Shown piece by piece: positions 1 to 10,609 of a stretch of DNA of 16,652 nucleotides. Within the stretch, counting starts at the first letter, position 1; every line of letters starts with the position of its first letter. The notes beneath the pieces were generated by a model, which saw only the letters and a program-made list of their open reading frames with translations, did no database searches and was not told where the DNA came from. The position numbers and the translations under genes were made by a program. The stretch spans positions 1 to 16,652 of the forward strand of contig JALLPB010000385.1 of assembly GCA_036939975.1 (NCBI GenBank), written 5' to 3'. The DNA is from Cyclostephanos tholiformis. Lineage: Eukaryota > Bacillariophyta > Thalassiosirophyceae > Thalassiosirales > Thalassiosiraceae.

Positions 1-251
1 ATGCCCCCCCCCCAGAGAGTTTTTTTTTTTTTTCCAAGCGCACGCCACCATGGACCATGGTTTGCGTAGTACCTAATCATCCCTTCGACACCCAGTGAGA
101 ATGGGATCATGACAGGTTAAGAGCTCCAATTTTTCCTCACCTACGGCTCGGCTTGCAGCGCACCGCGACTGCCATCGCAATTTTTTTGCTCTCAGCAGCG
201 CACGATGCCAACAGAATCGACTGCCATGGGCATGGTGGGATTTTTTTAGCG
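1..251. other. 5' flank and leader of the cyclase gene
   Basis: No gene is visible here. The stretch holds a poly-C run near 4-13, a poly-T run near 21-33, a 15-bp near-perfect palindrome at 47-61 (two CCATGG halves around one base), and a 9-codon open frame at 50-76 that would be an upstream ORF if transcribed. Loose repeats starting with AGCGCAC recur near 38, 156 and 197, the last two followed by GACTGCCAT and a T run. The cyclase frame stays open upstream to about 153 but has no ATG before 252. The T-run plus AG just before 252 resembles a splice acceptor, so a leader intron is possible. Confidence 0.4.
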
Positions 252-2786
252 ATGGATCAACCCCCACTTTCTCTCCCTGCCGTCGATAGCGATGACACTG
301 GCTTTCAAGACTTCCTTCGCTTTTCGGTATTCGACAACGCCCCACCCCCCCCATCCTCCTCCCCGACCGAGAACGACGACGTGGGAGTGGAGGAGGGTCC
401 GTCGAGGGGATCCCCCAATGGCGGCGTCGAAGTCGACGGTGAGGCTGCGGGAGATGTCCCGTCATGCAATGAGGGATCGAACTACCCGAGCACCACCCCC
501 GACAAACGTCGCGTCTCCTGGATACACGACTACGGTCCCATGGCGGATACGCTCGGCGGTCGTTGTTACTCTAATACCGATAGCGTCGCGTTGTCGGAGG
601 AGAACTCCAAAATCTCCAAGTCCTGCGATACAACCTTAAGCGGTCACCGGATGTCAGGGAGTTCCAACGCGAGCAGTCGTCACCGATCGTCCACCGTCTC
701 CATGGACGGTTTTTGGAGCAAGATGACGCGCAAGTCGGAGGTATGGGATTACGATGACGACGTGTCCGACATCTACGATTCCGATGATGAGAACATGACG
801 TCTAGTTGCTGGGATTTCTTCAAGCTCAATGCGAGACAGACATCGCGGTGGTTCCGCGCAACCATGAAGACCGCGTTCACGTCTAAGCAGGTGGCCGTGC
901 CGTGCTTGCTGTTATTCGTTTTTTTGGTCGTGGCGGGATGTCTCATAGTTTGGGGCTTCGACCAAGCCGCGACCAATTCGAGGAAGCAGCAGGCCATTGC
1001 AATAGCCGAGCATACGGATCAGTTCTTCAGTCGCGTGCTGGAGAACGCCTTCGTGCCGCTCTTCACCATATCGGCGTTCGTGAAGGAGGTGCCACTATTC
1101 GAGGCGTTGGATTCGGCCGTCGGCGAACGTTGCGATCCGTCCACGACGGACTGCTCTAACAGCACATCCGCGCCGCTGATGGCCGGGCAGGAAGAGACCC
1201 ATCGCAATCTAACCGGACTTTTCGAGACGGATTATGGCAGTGCCACCCTGACCAAGTTCAACAAAATCGCCAAGGACATCAAGGACCATAGCGGGTTGGG
1301 AAGATCACTCGTCGCCATTGAACTCGCGCCGAAGGCCGTCGTATCGCTTATATACCCGTTAGTGAACTGTGAGGACTTCGACGACGGCTATTGTATGAAC
1401 AACACAGCAGTGCTGGGTTACGATATACTGAACGACCCTAATCAAAACGCGATCGCGCGCAAGACTGTGTCAGCGGATGACGTCGTCACGGCGGGACCCC
1501 TGACCCTCATTCAAGGCGGGGAGACATTCATCGCACGATGGCCGATTAATTTTGACAAAGGCACGAACCATTCCATGGACGTGGATGGGATGGATTATCC
1601 GTGCTGGGGACTCGCCGTTGTAAGTTTCGAACCAAACTAAGTGAATGCTACCACTTACGAATCTTGTTTGTCCTTGCTTTGTACGGCGAATGTATTTAAC
1701 CGCTGCTCCCTTTGGCCCTTGTGAACTGTCGATTAGGTTTTGTTAAATTGGCAGACCCTGAAGGAAGATTCGAACATATACAAAGAATTTGAGAATAAGA
1801 AGATGCAGTTCATGCTAACTCGAACGGATATCGACGGGGACACCGGAGAAGAAAACGTGGTCATCATTGCCCAGTCCGACAGGCCCGAACTAATCAAGGA
1901 TGATAATGTCACCCTCTCACTGGACACGGGAGATAACGGATGGGTGATTAGCGTGGGTTACGATGATGGGTTCAGTCCGAAGTACATGCCCTGGGCCCTT
2001 CCAATCATCATCGCCTCCGCCAACCTGTTTACCCTCATGATGATATTGGTTTTGGTCTCAAAGAAGGAGCACGAGCGCTTGCTGGGAAATCTTATGCCCC
2101 CAAATGCCATAAATAAGTTGCGCAAGGGGGAGATAGTCGTCGAACGCTATTCGAATGTTACGATATTCTTTTCCGACATTGTAGGGTATACAAATATGAG
2201 CACTCAAATGACACCTGTTGAGGTAATGCAGATGCTGAGCGATCTGTACACTCAAATGGATTTCTTGGCAAAAAAACATGGTGTTTACAAAGTCGAAACT
2301 ATCGGAGATGCATATATAGCCATCGCAGGGGCACCTCATAAATGCACAGGGCCGGAAGCGGCCGAAAAGATGACATTGTTCGCGTTAGATGCATTGCAAT
2401 TCGTTCGCAACTTCAAGAGGAGAGATGACGGCACCGGAATTGCCATCCGAGTGGGTCTTGCCAGTGGACCTGTAGTGGCGGGTGTGATCGGAACGAGTTT
2501 GCCCAAGTACACCCTCTTTGGTGACACAGTTAACGTCGCTGCTAGGATGGAACAAACGTCAATGAAGATGAAACTACAAATCTGTCCACTCACCCATCGC
2601 ATGCTTCTCGATGCACCCATGCATGACTTCAAATATGAAAATCGCTTAGATGACGACGGGGAGTTGGGTATTGAAGTGAAGGGAAAAGGCAGGCAGTTTA
2701 CATACTGGGTGACCGGTGCATCCCAATTGGACGAAAAACATACTCGCAAGAGTTATTCTTTTGCGAACGGAGACGAGAATGCATAG
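252..2786 (+). CDS. Receptor-type class III nucleotide cyclase with CHASE-like sensor region
   Basis: Predicted to make cAMP or cGMP in response to an outside signal, at a membrane. Exons 252-1619 and 1737-2786 join across a phase-0 GTAAGT...AG intron (117 nt), giving about 805 residues. I start at the ATG at 252 because the frame upstream has no ATG. Order of parts: acidic, Ser-rich cytosolic N-terminus (1-213); membrane segment about 214-236; extracytoplasmic CHASE-like region about 240-537 with NxS/T sites and the WGLAV-V junction spanning the intron; second membrane segment about 541-562; signalling helix (KKEHERLLGNLMPPNAINKL); cyclase domain about 585-780. Metal ligands D603 (FFSDIVGYT) and D647 (GDAY) and transition-state residues N722 and R726 are present. 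The purine-selecting pair is E643 and T715, a mix of guanylate and adenylate types. There is no kinase-like or phosphodiesterase domain. The cyclase assignment is secure, CHASE is probable, the product nucleotide is open. Confidence 0.88.
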
Positions 2787-2935
2787 GCACAGTTTTTGAA
2801 TCCAGTGTGTCGTGTCTTTTTGCGGGGAGGGGGGTGGTCTAATTAGTGTCGGAAGGAAGGAAGCCCGCCGTAACTGGTAGACTGTTAAATCCAAAGAGCC
2901 GGAGCAAATGATTGCTAGGAGAGAGTTGAAGAGAA

Positions 2936-2941
2936 AATAAA
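2936..2941 (+). terminator. Candidate polyadenylation signal (AATAAA) of the cyclase gene
   Basis: AATAAA lies 150 nt after the cyclase stop codon in AT-rich sequence. The hexamer is the canonical animal/fungal signal, and its use in algae is looser, so this is a position-based guess. Confidence 0.35.
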
Positions 2942-3048
2942 TTGTGTTGTATGAGATGTGACAGTATCGAGAAGTCATCAAAAAATTAATCAAGACATTA
3001 AGCAGGACTCTGTACGATATTAAAATTATGTGAATTAGCGAACTTACG

Positions 3049-3139
3049 GATCACGTTAATTGGCTACTTCTTGTTTCTATTGGTAAAATAATATGAACGA
3101 GTGAGCTTCCTGATCACGTGAATTGACTTGTCCTTGTTT
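3049..3139. repeat. Imperfect direct repeat, spacing 63 nt
   Basis: A 28-nt unit beginning GATCACGT at 3049-3076 recurs at 3112-3139 with about 23 of 28 bases the same. The bases just upstream (GCGAACTTAC versus GTGAGCTTCC) are also similar, so the duplicated unit is probably about 45-60 nt. It lies in the intergenic region and has no recognisable element structure. Confidence 0.5.
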
Positions 3140-3385
3140 TGTTTCCTCACTCTCAATATCTGACATTAATTCTGACGGTCCTGTGGCGCATTGAATAAGG
3201 ACCCAACATACTTGTAATAATTACAGGTAGGCTTCTACCATTGAGAAATTCCGGAAATGCAGTCTCAAAGCTTTAAGGAACAGTTGTAATATTTACGAAT
3301 TGAGAGTCAGACGAACTTGGGATAACTCTGTCCTTCTGTGTTCTTCGGTTTACTAACAAGAAATCCATCCTTTTCTGATCTTTAG

Positions 3386-6300
3386 TCACGCGCATCCACT
3401 ATGGGTGGAAACATCCAAAGGCGCCAAGTCTGCATACACGGAATAAATGTCATTTACATCACAGGACACCGACACATCAAGAAGTTCACAGATCCTTCCA
3501 CTAAGATGGCCACAAACAACGCCAATTGTGATCAAGTTTGCCCTGCTCAGTCGCACATCATGGCATGCCTCATAGCGAAGCAGCAGGAGTAGAATAAGGT
3601 TGAATACAGTACCAACCGCAGATATGTGGATTTGTCGGCGACAACGGTAGGTAAGATCAACCATCATGCCGGCAACAAAAATGGACGAATCCTCCGTTTC
3701 CGTTGAACATACCCTAACACTAGTTGCAGCTAGAGACAGAAACTCTTTAATTGTCAACATCCGTGATATTCTCTTGGCATTTTCCGTACTGGCGGAGGTT
3801 ATGTCCGACGATTTTCTATCTCCCTGGAGGAGATACGCAACTGCGCTCAATGCTTTCCAACCATAGTTCGAGTCATTTTCGTTTTCTGTTTCATCAAATA
3901 TGGTATGACCAATATATAGACATACTGACCCAGCAACACTGGGAAACACATCATAAGGCGAATTCTCCTTGCTGCTGCTTGCCTTGACATTAATCGGCTT
4001 GAGCTTTGGTGTTACATGATTATTATGCTGCACCAGGAGACTCTCGATAGGTGAGTCATTAAAGTCAGTGAGTATGAAAGAAGATGCCGCTTCCTTGACT
4101 GCATACTCATTTGGTGAATCGGGGATAACTGAAGAGCCCGACGAAGGAAAGAGTCTCTGTACCACTCGTTTAACGATTCCACTCCTGGATTTTCGATGCG
4201 GTGACCGACACGGAGAAAAAAAACTCACGTTGTGGCTGCCTTCAGATGAACATGTATCTAACGTGTCATCTTGAAGTAATTGTCAATTAGAAAATTAATA
4301 GTTCACACTCAACAGAGCCTTCAACAATACGACTTACCATCATCAAGCGTTGATGAGCTGACTTCTGAACTTTGACTCGAGTCGATTGGGAGTTCCTCCT
4401 CTGTTGACTCAGACTTGCTACCTGATCCATCTTCTTCTATATCTGCTTCATTAGATTTCTCTATTTCGATTGCATCCTCCAATTTTACACCAAACCAAAA
4501 TAATTGATGAAGATACGTTTCCTCTTCATATGAGGTGATTGCTGTGAGAGAGGAGCAGGACTGAAAATTCTCTTCCATCTTGACGAGGCAATGATAAATT
4601 AGCTTGTTCACCATGTGAACTGATTCTTGATGGCTCGAAAATAAAGGAAGCGCAGATAAGGCAGTGGCAAGAGAGCCACATTCACAAGAGAGTGAAAACA
4701 GATCTTCAGCTGTGTGCAGATATGGAGAATTCGGCGAAAGCAATATAGCTGGAAGAGGGAAAATGAGGTCGAATTGGTGTGGCTCCAGTTGTCTTCCCAC
4801 TGACAGGAAGAAAGTGGCGAACCCTAATGCATCGTAAAATTCGTTTACAGCTGTCACTACTTCAGACAAAATTGCTTTGCCCAGCTTCCATTTCTGGAGG
4901 AGAAGTAACTTGTCTTTGCTGATGTGGTCCGATGTTTCACTGCTGACACAGATGTTGCTTACAGTTTTGGATTCGTCCAATAACTCAACGACTTTCAAAG
5001 TAATCAGCCGCAATGCAGATGAGGTTGATCCGAGACCATGCAATTGCTGGCGCATGGTCGACCTGATACTCTTTATTGCAAGTTCATGGTTTGATGTAGA
5101 GGTCAAACTATCAGGATTACTCTCACTTGATGATGATCTAGATGATAGAATCAAAAATGACACAAAGAGAAAGGGAGTAAATGGTGGAGGGGCAACAATG
5201 CAGTTGGTGACATGGAACGAGTTCATGGCCGCTGGATCAGAAGTGGACGAATTCATCCGAGATCTTTGCCCAGCATAAAGCGTTGACGCGTGAAATAGGG
5301 GGCAAAATGGACCGAGAGCTATTTCACGTTCGTTTGTAGTAGCGCCGTTCATCCAGAAAGTCGAAGATCCAAGACAGCAAATCTCGCCGAGAATGGAGTG
5401 TTTCTCTAGTCCTGGCAGAACGTCTGAGCACTGCGAGGCGTAGGTGACAAAAATTGAGGTTCTGGGGCGATTTCCAATGTAACAGAACTGCGGTATGAGA
5501 AAAATGACTCACATGTTCATCCGGACCCATTCGATCGAGGCATTCAGCATTTGTGCAAGGGACGGACCAGCAGTAAACATTCCCATCATTCTGGATAATA
5601 TTCCAAGCAATACGGGAGCCATATCTACTTGAAATCGTGCAAGATATCCAATACGATACAATTAAGTTTCGACCCTTAGCGTTGCCAAGGATTGATGGTC
5701 GATATAGAATAGGTTCTGTTTGATTTACACAGACAGCAACTAAGCCCTGAAAAAGTGTAATTATTCCAATCACACCAATAACATTATGCGGAGCTTGTAG
5801 TGCAACGATAGGATAGGATATGAGAGTGCTGATTATATCAAAAATATCAAAAAACAGTTCTTCTTACCTAGGTCTCCCACATCTTTTTCAAGGTCAAACA
5901 AAAAGGACCCTCCAGCTAGAAAGATGCCATTTATGGATTCGGTTACAGAGAAATCGGGCGATGTGCCTATTTGAAGCGGAATGCTTCCATACGTTGCTTT
6001 CCTCGCAAAAACGAGCTCAGGGTTTCTGTGAGGAGGTATTGTCTGCAGTTGATAAAGTGTGTAATTCATACAACACCCAGCCCCTTCATCACTAGAAACG
6101 TACGCCAGAAGAAGAAGAGCACGATTTGACAACGTGGACCGAGCGCCGTGCGGTGAACAGATGGGATCTCTGATTATTGACATGGAATGCACGCGAAATT
6201 CCGCCAAGGCAATTCCGCAGCCAGAATCTCTATCGTTACAGTGTTCTTCCTTTGTGACCGATTCTTTCAACAATTGGCTCCCGAATCCAATGCTTTTCCT

Positions 6301-9183
6301 GGACCAACAAACCAAGTGGAGGGGGCCAACAGCATATTGCACAACGGCAAGAAGAAAGTCATCACTTTCACACTCCCACCAAATCATACTAACAACACGA
6401 AACCGATGTTCATCATTGACGTTACTAAAAAGTTTCCATCGAAGAGACTGTGATGCTAAATTTGGTCGGCTGCTGTCTATCTGAGGCTTTCGCGACAAAG
6501 CTAGCACACACAAGCCGCGAGAAGCAGCAACTGCAATCGAACGACCATAATCTTTTCCTACGGCAGCAATTTTGCAAGGGCCGTTGAATGCAACATACGT
6601 AGGTGGCACGCGGGACTCTTCCCATTTAAGAGATACATCCAGTGTATTCGTTTGCTGAAAAATACGAGGCCAGGATACGGAATCACCATGAAGCAATACA
6701 GCAGATGGCTCGTTCACGCTCAAATACCCCTCTGTGCTGCACTTATTTTGGGGAGATAAAGTACTAAGACTGTACATTTTCTTGACGGCTCGACCTTTGC
6801 GCTCGTAAACATGCAAAGCGCACAGCCCATTATATTCATCATCTCCAAGTTGAAACCAAGAGTAGAGCGAATGCATGCTGTATTCAGCACCATCATCATG
6901 TTGGTACAAACGGTAGGACTCGCAGCCAGCCAACGTCAGCCCTGGAACATTACGCTTCCAATCCCAGATCAAGCAAAATGGCCGGACTCTCAGATAAAAT
7001 CCAGTGGAAGAAGACGAACACGTCAAAATTTGACTGGTAATTGCTAAACAATCAGTGGAACGATGATACAACAATGACATGCCACGAGAACATTCTGTGA
7101 AAACTTGTGTCTTCTCGAAATTGAGGCGAGAATCTTTGCTACGATTGCAATCCGGCGAAGCCAAATTTGCTCGCGACAATGAAAATGTATCATGTACGAG
7201 CTCATTAAGACTGTCCCCACACGGAACCTTCAATTCTGAAGCAAGTAAAATATTGGCAGCAGCGCTAAGTTCCCAACCGACATCTGGCCAGATGATTTCC
7301 TCTTGATTCACTTCAGCAATACACCATATTTGCGCCACTTCTATCTCCGATTGCATCACACTCTTGCTCAAAGATTGCCCAAGCAAAAAGTCGTTGTCGA
7401 GATAGGAGGAACGCGTCAATAGGGAAAGGACTACAGGGCTGATCCATTTTGATCGGATGTAACGTAGGCGCGACACTGACGCATCACCATCAAACTTGGA
7501 AGCGTGATATGTTGCAAGGAGATGAAGTCTCATTTTAAGTCTAGTGTGGTTCATCCAACTGTTACTTTCCCCACGAATGCGATCAGAACTATTATTTGAA
7601 AGAACATTTCCATTCTGCAACCCATCTTCCGAGAGCGAATCCACATGGAACACCGACGGAACTACAAAAGATGTGGTGTAAATATTCACACTTCCATCCC
7701 TGAAGACCGTGGAAACACGCCCCTTTGATTGCGATCCTTGTTCATTGCCGTAAATATCAAGTGGTTTCCATTGCGTCGGTGCTATTTGAGAGATTTGGAT
7801 GATTGGATTGCAGGAACACCCGTAGCGTCGCGCCACCTGACGGTCGACTATAATATTTCCAATTTGGTGATTCTGTTCCTCAGTATGGGAGCTGTTCAGT
7901 TTTTGATAATGGATCTCTCCAGTCTCGCAGTCTCCTACAGTATTGCCATTAACAGACTCCAATGCAACAGAACATACTCTTGCCAATGAGAAATCCACAA
8001 TGAGAAGTCTTCCGTCTATCGTTCCTACTAATAGCAATGACGATGCCGAAGACGATTTGCCACGGAAGTGATCAGAAGGGACATTGCACATGCAAGTAGC
8101 ACATTTTAAAGTTGGTGACTGGATAAGGTCAGCGTCACTTTTACCACGCGAGAGTTTGCGAACGAATAATCTACTTGTAATGGCAACGTCAGTCTTTCCC
8201 AAATCAGATCGAAGAGCACGAACAATTTTTGGTCGATGAGCTACATATGACATAGTACCCCCCCTTGATGAAGCCACATTTGAGGTTGAACCGGGAAAGG
8301 TCGGTCGTGATGACATTTCACTCGTATCTACATTGTCAACCATCTTTATTGAGTCATTTTCCAATTCATTCTCGCTTTTGCCTCCTCCGATCGCACTTTC
8401 CACGATGTAATCAGGCAATGCGGGCAAATGAAGATTCTTTCCTTGTTGCAAATGCTGTTGGGAAGAGATAACATTTGTTTGGATTTGGAAAATCACTATT
8501 GTAGATATCGGTAAGTAATTATTGTCGAGTGATGTAAGTATTACTGCCCCACTGCCATGCTCGGATGACAAAACCAATTCATGACCTATTGGAAGAGGAA
8601 TAAGACACGCCAAATGTGTGTCATTGGAAGAAAACTCGATTGATGCATTGGGTGCGTAGGTTGCACAGCTCTCCCTCGGCGTTCTTCGCTTCTTCATCGT
8701 TCCTAACGGCACTCTACTTTTCGTTTCTCTACTTGACATGGCATCCATGTTTGAAACAAAAGGGGATGTGGTAGGTGTAATTTCGACGCGTAGTTCGGCT
8801 ATAACATGAAACTCTGTGTCGATACTTTCCACATTTGAGAGATTTTCCGTGACATTATCCCCCCCCATTTTATAATTGCTCGGTAGAATGTTTTCATCGG
8901 CACCGGCGCGTTCACCCCTGCTGTCAATATCTTCTTGATTGACGATTTTGGAAGCACTATCAACGGCACCAGAGGCCGAGGTAATAAAATGGTAGCTTAT
9001 AAACATAGTGGCGGTCAGTGTTTCGTCAACGTTGGTCCCCATAGCCATAATCACAGCGTGATCGTTAACCTCGCCACCGTCACTGCTGTCTCGTTCGTGT
9101 GCGAGTTCTCGAGAAATTGCACGAGGAAAGGGCCGAGAGGAGGAATGACGAGGCCCCGTGCCTACAGCGATTGGGAATGTCAT
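3386..9183 (-). CDS. RIC1: RIC1 homologue, subunit of the Rab6/Ypt6 guanine-nucleotide exchange complex (four exons)
   Basis: RIC1, with partner RGP1, activates Rab6/Ypt6 and supports retrograde traffic to the Golgi. Exons on the minus strand: 9183-5868, 5793-5513, 5430-4338 and 4269-3386. The introns are 74, 82 and 68 nt, GT-AG, with phases 1, 0 and 1 that all match, giving about 1857 residues. I use the ATG at 9183; the open frame before it starts only with TTG. The N-terminal half reads as a beta-propeller with a disordered start. The best signature is near residues 860-920 (GRSIAVAASRGLCVLALSRK, then RWKLFSNVNDEHRF and SMIWW), matching the RIC1 block of self-propeller strands followed by WKLF. 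Exon 3 carries the RIC1-family C-terminal helical region: QKWKLGKAILSEVV, then VGRQLEPHQFDLIFPLP and AEDLFSLSCECGSLATALSA. Animal RIC1 is about 1400 residues, so this protein is longer. The last 290 residues (exon 4) match nothing I recognise and contain a hydrophobic FNLILLLLL stretch. Family call firm, exon 4 membership supported by phase only. Confidence 0.82.
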
Positions 9184-9463
9184 AATAATGGTTGGTGATG
9201 GTCGAATGGACAAGCAAGTGTGCAGAGCGAATAGTCGTCGTCGCCGTCATGGGAGGCTTGACACGATGACGGCGCGCTGAAAAAATAATAACCTAATAAT
9301 ACCTCTCATGAGATTTGGTATCGTAGGGTAGTACCTAGTTATTAGAGTATCATACGATACACGGAGGTCGATATTTCGGCCGAAGGAATTCCCATGCACA
9401 AAAAAAAATAAGCGAACAGGAACACAGGCTTATGGAAGGAGTGAATTGAAAAACGAACGCATC
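9184..9463. promoter_or_regulatory. Divergent promoter region between RIC1 and the formiminotransferase gene
   Basis: About 280 nt lie between two start codons facing apart, so both promoters should be here. It contains a perfect 9-bp inverted repeat (CGCCGTCAT at 9242-9250, ATGACGGCG at 9266-9274, 15-nt loop), the octamer AGTACCTA at 9330-9337, GTATC/GATAC half-sites near 9347-9360, and a perfect 10-bp palindrome TTCGGCCGAA at 9375-9384. A five-codon upstream ORF (9432-9449) precedes the formiminotransferase start by 14 nt. No clear TATA box is placed. Confidence 0.55.
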
Positions 9464-10609
9464 ATGTCCACCAAATCTATCGTGGCATGCAACATCTACA
9501 TCACCGCATCTGCACTGCACAGGACTACGCTATTGCGCCTACTACGTAGTGCACAAGAGCGGTGTGGCCAGCTTCGCAGGCAAAATAATTATGGTTGGGT
9601 CAGCAAAGTGACGGCGCCAGTGGGAATTATACACGCCTACGCGGATATACCCTACGATCGATCTTCGTTTCACCTCGCGGGCTGTTCAGATTGCGTATCT
9701 AAAGTGGCGAGCGAGCTGATTTGTACTGCCATCAACGACATTGATGTAGACGTTGGCAACGGACCTACAGAGGATGACGACTGTCGGCATCCTTTCGTGG
9801 GATTGGTGGATCATGTTTCGGTCATGCCATTAGCTCCACTGAGTCAGAATCATTCGTCGGTAGAGAATCGCCCAAACGATTGCGAAGCGGCGGCAAATGC
9901 AGCACGTGAAATTGGAAGGCAGATCTCGAAAACAAATTTGGTCAATGTTCATTATTACGGAGTGGCGTGCCCCCAAAACACACCTTTAGCGAAGGTCAGA
10001 AGGGAAAGTACTTCATTCTTCAACTCCGGCGGGGCAGTAGATAGATCTCAGAACGGGAAGAAGAATGACCTAGAAATGAATGCTCTATCGACTCTACCTA
10101 ACGTGGCAAGAAAAGGCGATACAGTCGTTGGAACCCCCATCAACTTTGTAGAAAATTTCAACATCCGATTGACTCCCAATGTCAAATTTGGCCAAGCTAA
10201 GACTTTAACTCGATTTTTAAGAGGGAGAAACATCAGTGAGAGAGGATACGGAGTTGCAGGAGTGGAAGCATTGACGTTGGCATATACAATGGATGAATTT
10301 CATGGGGACAGAGTTTACGAAGTTGCGTGCAATTTAACTAAACCGAAAGAAAATGGGGGCGTTAGAGAGGTACGGGCACAGCTAGATAAGTGGATTGACA
10401 TTCAAAGGAGACAGTCTTCTATTAAAACGAGCGACGAAAAATATTTTGTGGATGTTGCGTATCGCGTCGGAACAACGGAAGAGCAATGCCGGAGGGTTTT
10501 ATTCCAGGGCAAGGAACATGGCGTCGGCAGCATGCCAAACAATGAGACGTTTTGGGAGGAACACGACAAGGAAGTATTAAGTAAATTTGAAGAATTCTTA
10601 TCAGGATAA
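9464..10609 (+). CDS. Stand-alone formiminotransferase-domain protein (plant FTCD-like)
   Basis: The family moves a formimino group between an amino-acid derivative and tetrahydrofolate; in animals this domain is the N-terminal half of formiminotransferase-cyclodeaminase (histidine breakdown). This protein is a single exon of about 381 residues from the ATG at 9464. Visible family features in order: the opening strand ACNIYITASALHRTTLLRLL; a swapped AYADIPYDRSSFHLAG segment; RHPFVGLVDHVSVMPL with His109 aligning with the catalytic His of the HPRMG motif; AAREIGRQI and VNVHYYGVA; a C-terminal subdomain with FVENFNIRL, ERGYGVAGVEALTL and YEVACNLTKP. The cyclodeaminase half is absent, as in land-plant homologues. 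About 40 polar residues (roughly 191-230) form an insertion before the second subdomain. Substrate is unproven, since single-domain plant homologues are poorly characterised. No targeting peptide is obvious. Confidence 0.85.
   Translation: MSTKSIVACNIYITASALHRTTLLRLLRSAQERCGQLRRQNNYGWVSKVTAPVGIIHAYADIPYDRSSFHLAGCSDCVSKVASELICTAINDIDVDVGNGPTEDDDCRHPFVGLVDHVSVMPLAPLSQNHSSVENRPNDCEAAANAAREIGRQISKTNLVNVHYYGVACPQNTPLAKVRRESTSFFNSGGAVDRSQNGKKNDLEMNALSTLPNVARKGDTVVGTPINFVENFNIRLTPNVKFGQAKTLTRFLRGRNISERGYGVAGVEALTLAYTMDEFHGDRVYEVACNLTKPKENGGVREVRAQLDKWIDIQRRQSSIKTSDEKYFVDVAYRVGTTEEQCRRVLFQGKEHGVGSMPNNETFWEEHDKEVLSKFEEFLSG

Larger units (their letters stand above)
2787..3385. other. Convergent intergenic region between cyclase and RIC1
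   Basis: This AT-rich stretch of about 600 nt separates two genes that end facing each other. I see no convincing coding frame. It contains a likely polyadenylation signal for the cyclase, an imperfect direct repeat, a CACGTG hexamer at 3115-3120 and a small inverted repeat (TGTAAT-A-ATTACA) near 3211-3224. The short antisense open frame across 2646-2993 lacks family motifs and overlaps the cyclase end. Confidence 0.5.

Noticed and set aside
153..251. Upstream extension of the cyclase frame to 153
   Set aside because: It has no ATG (starts with TTG), contains repeat-like T-rich sequence, and adds no recognisable domain.
1753..1754. Alternative acceptor GCAG for the cyclase intron
   Set aside because: It is also in frame, but it would remove the VLLNWQ residues that continue the WGLAV strand expected in the CHASE-like region; TTAG at 1735-1736 is preferred.
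5747..5867. Acceptor TTTTTCAG|GGC at 5747 for RIC1 intron 1
   Set aside because: It looks good as a site but enters in the wrong phase for the phase-1 donor at 5867; CTACAAG at 5794 keeps the frame and adds protein-like residues.
8935..9198. 87-residue plus-strand frame opposite the RIC1 start
   Set aside because: It is antisense to the RIC1 N-terminus, with no motif and no separate promoter context.
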